Below the pieces are notes generated by a model that did no database searches, had not been told where the DNA came from, and saw nothing but the letters and a program-made list of their open reading frames with translations. Shown here piece by piece: positions 58,305-64,000 of a stretch of DNA of 64,000 nucleotides (its first letter is position 1; each line of letters begins with the position of its first letter). Both the position numbers and the translations under genes were made by a program. Location of the stretch: positions 248,001 to 312,000 of the forward strand of contig QWDQ01000009.1 in the NCBI GenBank assembly GCA_003868215.1, in the 5' to 3' direction. This DNA comes from Pseudophaeomoniella oleicola (taxonomy: Eukaryota; Ascomycota; Eurotiomycetes; Phaeomoniellales; Phaeomoniellaceae).

Positions 58305-59711
58305 ATGGCACCATCAAAGATCTTTGCTGGGGCAACCTTGTTGGCGTTTGCCTCGCCAGCTCTCGCTATCCCATTCGTCTCTTCTGCCACTACCACTGTC
58401 TCTTCAGCGGCTTCAATGACCGCCCCGGTCCGCTCATCGCAAGTCACAGGTATGACGTCGCATGGACCTTACACTGGAACTCCAACCACAACTGGAGCTC
58501 TCTCAACGGCCGTGGTCGCAGCATCCGTTCCGGCTCTACCACCTGGCCCAGACGCCTACAAATACCCATCTGATGGCATGCTTCATGGAGCGCAGCCAGC
58601 CCCTTATACCCCGTCGGGCGGTCTAGGCACCAACGGCTCTGCGCCAGTCTACCGTGTTCAGAGTGACTTCGATTACGAATCTCTAGCTCTAGCTCTCTAC
58701 CAGGAATGGATTGAGCTAGACCTGTTCCACTGGGGTCTTGCTACCTTTTCTGTTGAGGACTTTGAAGCTGCAGGGCTGACCGCTGAGGATCGCTCTCTCA
58801 TCGAATTCATGGCAGACCAAGAAGTTGGCCACGCCACTCTGATAAGCAACATTCTGGGTGCTCAAGCTCCCGTCCAGTGCACATACAACTACCCAGTCAG
58901 CACTGTCCGTGAGTACATCGACTTTTGCCAAAAACTTACCCGATTCGGTGAATCTGGAGTCTACGGTTTCCTCAACCATCTGACCTCCCGCGAAGTTGGT
59001 CAGTTACTATTGCAGTCAATCTCAACGGAGGCGCGCCAGCAGATGATCTTCCGCCAGTTTGAGGGTTTGTTCCCGATGCCAGTCTGGTTTGAGACCGGTA
59101 TTCCGCAATCGTGGGCCTGGACACTGCTCGCTCCGTACATCTCATCCTGCCCGGCCAACCAGACGCGGTTGATCTGGCAAAACTTCCCTTCCCTAAACAT
59201 CCTCAACCAACCCAACCCCAACCGCATTGACGGCAGTGACGTCTGGAACGAAACTACCGGCGGCTACAGCAACACCGCCAGCTCCACCAACATCAGCCAC
59301 TCGTCCTCCTGCATCAACGCCACCACCCCTGCCCTCTCCGACTGTAGCCCAGCCATCACCCACAACCGCTCCATGCCCCTTTCCTACCCCGGCCGCCAAG
59401 TCTTCCTCAGCTGGGACGCACCAGGCTCCTCAATCGGCCCCAACAACAGCTACATGACCTCCACATCGGCTGGCGCCCCTTCCTTCGCCGCCTGGGTCAC
59501 CCAGCTCAACGTCACATACACCCCGCTCATGAACGTCAGCGGCAACAGCGCCTACACGATCCAGCCGAACGTGTCGACATACGCAGGCGACCCGGCCGCG
59601 AACGGGACCATGTTCCTCGCCCTAACGGACATGGACCTGTACGTCACGCCGTTCAATCTGACCATGATCAACCCGCACGTTGTCGCGTTGGCGCTGTATC
59701 AATCTGGTTGA
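58305..59711 (+). CDS. Secreted Rds1-type ferritin-like protein
   Basis: Stress-response protein of the fungal Rds1 family, 468 residues in a single exon from the ATG at 58305. Residues 1-21 form a signal peptide (MAPSKIFAGATLLAFASPALA). A Ser/Thr/Pro-rich segment of about 100 residues follows. The ferritin-like domain includes DYESLALALYQEWIELDLFH, FMADQEVGHATLISNILGA and SISTEARQQMIFRQFEG, with glutamates and a histidine spaced as in di-iron helical bundles; whether it binds metal is not shown. The C-terminal third carries many N-glycosylation sequons (NETTG, NISHS, NATTP, NVSGN) and has higher GC than its surroundings. Fission yeast Rds1 responds to adenine, glucose and ammonium limitation, which is the only functional hint. 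A longer in-frame start upstream would disrupt the signal peptide. Confidence 0.88.
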   Translation: MAPSKIFAGATLLAFASPALAIPFVSSATTTVSSAASMTAPVRSSQVTGMTSHGPYTGTPTTTGALSTAVVAASVPALPPGPDAYKYPSDGMLHGAQPAPYTPSGGLGTNGSAPVYRVQSDFDYESLALALYQEWIELDLFHWGLATFSVEDFEAAGLTAEDRSLIEFMADQEVGHATLISNILGAQAPVQCTYNYPVSTVREYIDFCQKLTRFGESGVYGFLNHLTSREVGQLLLQSISTEARQQMIFRQFEGLFPMPVWFETGIPQSWAWTLLAPYISSCPANQTRLIWQNFPSLNILNQPNPNRIDGSDVWNETTGGYSNTASSTNISHSSSCINATTPALSDCSPAITHNRSMPLSYPGRQVFLSWDAPGSSIGPNNSYMTSTSAGAPSFAAWVTQLNVTYTPLMNVSGNSAYTIQPNVSTYAGDPAANGTMFLALTDMDLYVTPFNLTMINPHVVALALYQSG

Positions 59712-60004
59712 GTTGGGGGGAAGGGGAACGTTACGTACCTATTTGTCTTAATCAGTACGATCTTCATTCGGAACGGTTCGATAAACAGAAGAGATGGAAC
59801 CATCATCTTAAGAGAGAGCGAGCGAGAGAGAAAGAGAGAAAGCAGAAAAGTAATCAATTACTTAGTAGGCATATCTACATAGGTACCTTATCTTACCTAG
59901 GTACCTAGGCCCACCACCACCGCTTAATTAATACCCTGTTTTAATTAATAGTATATATATATCTATCTACCTTATATATCTAAATACATACTTTTGCTCT
60001 TCCT

Positions 60005-60006
<2 letters not shown>

Positions 60007-60035
<29 letters not shown>
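60007..60035. repeat. Poly(T) tract of 29 bases
   Basis: A clean 29-base T run on the plus strand, A on the minus strand. Its length is unstable in sequencing and assembly, so the true length may differ. I saw no target-site duplication or retroposon body beside it. Confidence 0.9.
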
Positions 60036-60037
<2 letters not shown>

Positions 60038-60145
60038 CCCTTCCAATAATCCTTCGAATAAAAACGTAACTAATAGTAATTAATCAAAGTCACTCACTCT
60101 TGGAACCAACCCAAGTTGTTAATTAAACATGTGTCTTTTTTTTTT

Positions 60146-60179
<34 letters not shown>

Positions 60180-60180
60180 T
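60146..60180. repeat. ATCA tetranucleotide microsatellite
   Basis: About eight perfect ATCA units following a T-rich stretch. Confidence 0.9.
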
Positions 60181-61088
60181 CAATTCTTAAGTCAGATTTA
60201 TTCATTTATTTACGATCTTTTTTCTCGAAGACATATTACCTACCTACCTACCTACCTAGGTGCTAGCTAGCAGCTCATGATGGCAAGGTGGAAGGAAGGA
60301 GGGCCGTGTTTTAACTAACGTAACGTAACTTTTCCTGAGTAAGGTAGGTAGGTAGGTAGGTTACCTATATAAGGAGCAAGTAGGGCACGGAATTACAAGT
60401 CAGAACACTCTTAAAAGTATTGAAGGACATTTATCAAAAAGGAAAGAAGGGGGAGGGGGGGAGGCGCTGAATTGGATAGGATATGAGATGATATGACAAC
60501 AACTAATAGTTGCTCTTGTTCTTGTTCTTGTTGTGGTTGTTGAAACAGGTAACTACCTAGGTAGGTATTGGGTGGCTATGACATGAACATGAACATGACA
60601 TGATATACCGAAAGGGCTTTGCAGGGATACTAGGGAGGGCCCAAAATTAAGAGAATATATATTCGGCACGCCTATTCCGGTCCGATACTCTCTGGAAGGA
60701 AGATTGTTTTGGTCATGTATCCTTTGGATAATAACAAAGCCTGTTATCAACTCGGCTGCAACTCGGTCAAAAGCAGGAGAAAACGAAATAAAGGATTTTG
60801 TAGAGGCGACAACGTTCGTTCTTGCCCTGTGATGAAGTGAGCAAATGACCCTGGAGCTGAAGGCAGGCGTGATGACTTTGAGGGGATCGAGACAGTCCTG
60901 GATAGTTAGGGCCATGGAAAGAGAGGTGAATGCACCACCGATGGCCACAAGGTCTGGTCCTAAGACTTCGTTAATTCGCCTCAATAAGTCTCACCGCATG
61001 CAGCTGAGCCTGCGAGATGAGGTGCTCTCGCCAGCGTGAGTTGCTTGACTTCCGGTAGCGTTGGTAGAACCGAGGGGAAATTGATGTC

Positions 61089-62984
61089 TCATATGGCTTT
61101 CGTCCGCGAGAACAAACTGCTATAAACGGCATCAACAACGGGTTGCGCAGTAATCACCCTACCACCGAAAAAGCGTCCGTTAAGACCTTTGATGGCATTT
61201 TCACCACCTTGAACCTTGTCGAACTTGAGGTAGATGTCTCCCTGGGTATTAGGATCGACGGCGATATGGACAACGTGACCGTATTTGTCTTCACACTCGG
61301 CACGTACGTCGTCTTCGAGTTCTTTGATCCATTCTTCACCTTCTTCCCTGCATCGGAGTCAGTGATGTCCCTTCAATAAAGATAGCGAGCGACTTACTCT
61401 CCTGGATCGAACATGTTGCGTAACAGAACGCAGCGGCTGGCTTGGCTGACGCTCACTGGAAGGGGTTTGGTCTCAGCGCGTTTCACGGGTTGCTGTTTGT
61501 TGACCGGTTCCGCAGGTTCATCTGTACGTGCAAGCTTTCTCATCAATGCATCTCGACTATAATTGTTGAAATTTACACCAGCCACGTCTGTGTCATCAAG
61601 TGCACTCGCACCTCCTGCACCTTTCTGGTCATCACGGCCACCTGCTCGGTCAAAAGTCCCACCAGCTCCACCAGCGTACGAGCCACGACCACCGGAGCCG
61701 GAGAAGGAAGAGCCCTGGAAGTTCTGTTGGTGTCCGCCTTGGCCGCCAAAACGTTGCAAGAGATTTTGTGTAGACTCAGGAGTGAACTTATCGTTGCCAA
61801 GCCCCACCCGAATCGCACGGCCAGCGAGATCGAAGCCGTTCATCTTTTCGAGAGCTTCTCTGGCCTGGTTAGGATCACGGAACCTATCAATTGTCAGTAA
61901 AATTACGCAACCAGAAGAAGTAGGGTAGGACGTACTGTACAAATCCATAACCTCTGCTTCGCCCCTGTTCATCCTTCTGCAGTTGCACGAACTCGAGCTC
62001 ACCGAATGGTTCAAAAACGTTCTGTAAATCTTCCTCAGTAATACTGAAATGAATATTGCCGACATATAGACGATGGAATGGAACCGAATTGTGATTTCCA
62101 CTTGTAGCTTCAGGGTTACGAGCCTGTCGGTTCTTCTCCGCTTCTGTCAACTGAGCGATGATAGGAATGCCTAAAAGCTTCTGTCCTGTAAGTTGAATAG
62201 CTAACGGAACCGACTCTTCGTTTCTGAATTCAACGTAACCAACACTGTATATAGTCAGTATATGACACCAGGTCACTGACGCTGTGAGAGCTTACCCTTT
62301 CGACCGTCCGCTGACCCGATCTTTCACAATTTGTGCTTCTTTAACTGGCCCGACCTTCTCAAAGAAGCCGATTAATTCTTTGGTTCGAAGACGAGCAGCA
62401 AGCTGTTGAACGAAAACAGTGCGCCTATCACGTTCATCTTCAGTAAGCTGAGGTTCAGGAGTCTTGCTCTTAGGACCTCTCTTTGGACTTTTTGAACTAT
62501 GCCGTTCTCTGTCTCTGTCGCGACGTTCTTTACGGCGATCGTCGTCACGGTCGTCACGACCTCTGCCAGCCGGTCGATAATGCCTATCATCATCAGGAGA
62601 TCTTGTGCGAGTGTGTCCACGACCACCGCCTCGATAATAGTCACCACGGTAGCGATCCTCTTTCTCACGACGTGAATGGTGACGATCCGAATCGCGGCTT
62701 CTGCTACGACGCTTGCTTCTGTGGCTTCCATTAGCACTGCCACGATCGCTTCTCGGGCTTAGGTCTTTGTCCCCATCTCTTTCATGACGACGTTCACGGC
62801 TACGATCTCTTCGCTTACGATCTCTGTCTCGATCGCGGGAATCATCTCGATAACGGTCACGCTCGCGACGTTCAGATCGCTCAGACTTGTGGCGGTCTTC
62901 TCTGCCGGTTTCCTTTGAGACATCGTCCGCTGCAGATGCGGCTGCAGTTGAATCGAGAAGGGCTTCAATATCGAGACCTGACAT
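61089..62984 (-). CDS. RS-domain RNA-binding splicing factor (RBM39/Rsd1 type)
   Basis: Nuclear splicing factor of the CC1-like/RBM39 (fission yeast Rsd1) family, a U2AF-associated factor in 3' splice-site recognition. Four exons, 62296-62984, 61936-62244, 61398-61883 and 61089-61347, join in matching phase to give 580 residues. The start, [13 protein letters not shown], is followed by a long Arg/Ser/Asp-rich region (about 30-185, [18 protein letters not shown]). RRM1 has [12 protein letters not shown] and, over intron 1, SKGVGYVEFR; RRM2 has [12 protein letters not shown] and RGYGFVQFRDPNQA over intron 2. A Gly-rich linker leads to the C-terminal UHM-like RRM ([17 protein letters not shown], then [12 protein letters not shown]). 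The ATG at 62984 is preferred over 63020 because it matches the family start. Intron positions inside RRM motifs make the model firm. Confidence 0.93.
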
Positions 62985-63563
62985 GTTGGCGCTCGGTTGG
63001 TTGGCGATCTTAACACACACTTGCAGAGGATGGAATTGTCACTTGGTCTCTGGTTAGACGTTATTCGGCTGAAGTTGGTGAAGCGAACCCTTTAGTTTGC
63101 CAGAGTGGTTATTTTACTGTCAACAGGCTCTCTCAGCTTTCGATGTTCACGGTACCCAGCTTCAACGGAGTAAGACGAAACGAAATCAATATGAAGATGG
63201 AAATGAAAATGTGGTGGTTTAGTGGCGCCCTGTTGAAGGCCGATAGATTTTATGCCCAAGTAGGTTTCGCTTCAAATTGCCCGCAGTCTAGATCACGTGC
63301 GAAGACACAATTAAGAAGAATGAGTTTCAACACGCAGTTGAACATATTGCTAATGCCACAACATTCAAAGGATTAATTTAATAAATATTATGTACCTGAG
63401 ATAGGTAAGACAGGTAGATACTGTTTGAGAGTGGTAATCCACTGCCAACGCCTTTTTATATACATCAACCATGAGCCCTTTGAGCCAGTCCACAGCCTCC
63501 ATCCCTTACGTAGATAAGTCATCAACGCCTCAGCACTATCGTGAAAGATCAAAGGGTGATCAT
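62985..63563. promoter_or_regulatory. Intergenic region upstream of the RBM39-type gene
   Basis: About 580 bases between the start of the RNA-binding gene and the stop of the fatty acid hydroxylase gene, both minus strand. It likely holds the first gene's promoter and the second gene's terminator. The frame at 63143-63376 has no domain. Confidence 0.4.
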
Positions 63564-64000
63564 CTAGGTTGTCTTCATGGGCTTAGCATATTCCAATTCA
63601 GTACCAAAGACACGATCCCAGAAGCGACTAGTCACACCAAAGCCATTGTCGAAATCCGCGAAGTGATGTGCCAGATGATATTTCTTCAAGTCGCGGTAGT
63701 AGAGAGGAAGGCTACAAAGACGGTCAGTAAGCTCCAAAGTAAAGTAAGGCAACTGCGTACTTTCGGTGATGTAGGAAATAGTGTGTCAGGTCGTAACAGA
63801 TGTAGCCGAAGATGCCACCACAGTAAGCAGCAGTAGCCGCATACCAATTGTAGAAGATCACGGTATGCGCAAATTTCCAGAAAGGAGTTGCAAGCACGAC
63901 AAATAGGGTCGGTGGCATGACAAGTCTGTACCTGTCCATCGGCAGATAATGATGGATACCGTGAAGAAGGAAGTGAAGGGTTATTCCAACCCGATTATCA
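63564..64000 (-). CDS. SCS7: Fatty acid 2-hydroxylase, 3' part (cut by window end)
   Basis: Partial gene; the 5' part lies beyond the right edge. The enzyme adds the alpha-hydroxyl group to very-long-chain fatty acids of ceramides in the ER, using a di-iron centre held by histidines. Visible exons are 63761 to the edge and 63564-63711, with a 49-base intron (63712-63760). The junction restores HHRNLPLYYRDLKKYHLAHH. Histidine boxes are LHFLLHGIHHYLPMDR, THYFLHHR and YHLAHHF, arranged as in Scs7/FA2H rather than sterol desaturases Erg3 or Erg25. Hydrophobic segments (LFVVLATPFWKF, AATAAYCGGIFGYICYDL) flank them. The C-terminus reads GFGVTSRFWDRVFGTELEY. The N-terminal cytochrome b5 domain expected of Scs7 would be outside the window, so it is not verified. 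Confidence 0.93.

Larger units (their letters stand above)
59712..61088. other. Low-complexity convergent 3' region
   Basis: About 1.4 kb between the stops of the Rds1-like gene and the RNA-binding gene. It contains a 29-base T run, an ATCA microsatellite, several TACC/GGTA runs with CCTAGG centres (near 59890, 60240-60258, 60342-60361 and 60552-60568), and CTTGTT units near 60515-60540. The minus-strand frame at 60553-60984 has no family feature and is probably 3' untranslated sequence of the RNA-binding gene. Confidence 0.5.

Noticed and set aside
49830-59711. A secondary-metabolite cluster around the beta-lactamase-fold hydrolase
   Set aside because: Its neighbours are TYW1, CDM1 and an Rds1-like gene; no synthase, tailoring enzyme or pathway regulator is nearby.
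60553-60984. Minus-strand frame of 143 residues downstream of the RBM39-type gene
   Set aside because: No domain; the position fits a 3' untranslated region.
62372-63016. Minus-strand frames over the RS region of the splicing-factor gene
   Set aside because: Repetitive Arg/Ser codons keep other frames open; the true frame is fixed by two RRM domains and three introns.
1-64000. CRISPR array, rRNA genes, intact transposase, reverse transcriptase or virus-like element
   Set aside because: No spaced direct repeats, no rRNA-like stretch and no element proteins were recognised on either strand.

Overview
The window reads as nuclear DNA of a filamentous ascomycete (Pezizomycotina). Genes are separated by ordinary intergenic DNA. 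Many carry one to three short spliceosomal introns (about 47-60 bases, GTRNGT-like donors, CTRAC-like branch sites). The products are fungal: Ptc6, Kap104, Med4, Rpc37, mitochondrial RNA polymerase, a Zn2Cys6 regulator and Rds1. I cannot fix the class or genus from sequence alone. No intact transposon, virus-like element, rRNA or CRISPR array was recognised.

Layout, left to right. 0.9-6 kb: phosphatidylinositol synthase (PIS1), a mitochondrial-type PP2C phosphatase (Ptc6-like) and Mediator subunit Med4, all on the minus strand. 6-12.1 kb: a 6 kb stretch with no gene I can support, holding a tRNA-like fragment and a microsatellite. 12.1-14.0 kb: a five-exon Zn2Cys6 transcription factor on the plus strand. 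14.0-18.4 kb: another gene-poor stretch, rich in short palindromes and pyrimidine tracts. 18.4-30.3 kb: a minus-strand run of cytochrome b561 protein, transportin Kap104, a Sac2/INPP5F-type phosphoinositide phosphatase and an auxin-efflux-carrier-family transporter.

31.2-31.9 kb: the wreck of an MDR (zinc-type alcohol dehydrogenase-like) oxidoreductase. 32.4-36.2 kb: an unrecognised basic protein and a Dal5/Tna1-type MFS permease. 36.3-42.7 kb: RNA polymerase III subunit Rpc37 and mitochondrial RNA polymerase Rpo41, transcribed divergently from one 660-base region. 44.2-45.7 kb: a fungal polytopic membrane protein. 47.2-53.4 kb: gamma-tubulin complex protein GCP4, the wybutosine enzyme TYW1 and DNA polymerase delta subunit 4 (Cdm1). 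54.5-59.7 kb: a beta-lactamase-fold serine hydrolase and a secreted Rds1 ferritin-like protein. 61.1-64.0 kb: an RBM39/Rsd1-type splicing factor and the 3' half of fatty acid 2-hydroxylase (Scs7/FA2H), cut by the window edge.

Most genes are single-copy housekeeping functions: lipid synthesis and signalling, transcription by three polymerase systems, nuclear import, tRNA modification, replication and microtubule nucleation. They do not form one pathway or a recognisable secondary-metabolite cluster. I found no convincing novel system. The points most worth a second look are the recurrent intergenic palindromes (TTACTACGTAGTAA and TACCTAGGTA types), the divergent RPC37/RPO41 pair, two introns whose retention would keep the reading frame, the MDR pseudogene, and the two gene-poor stretches around the zinc-cluster gene.
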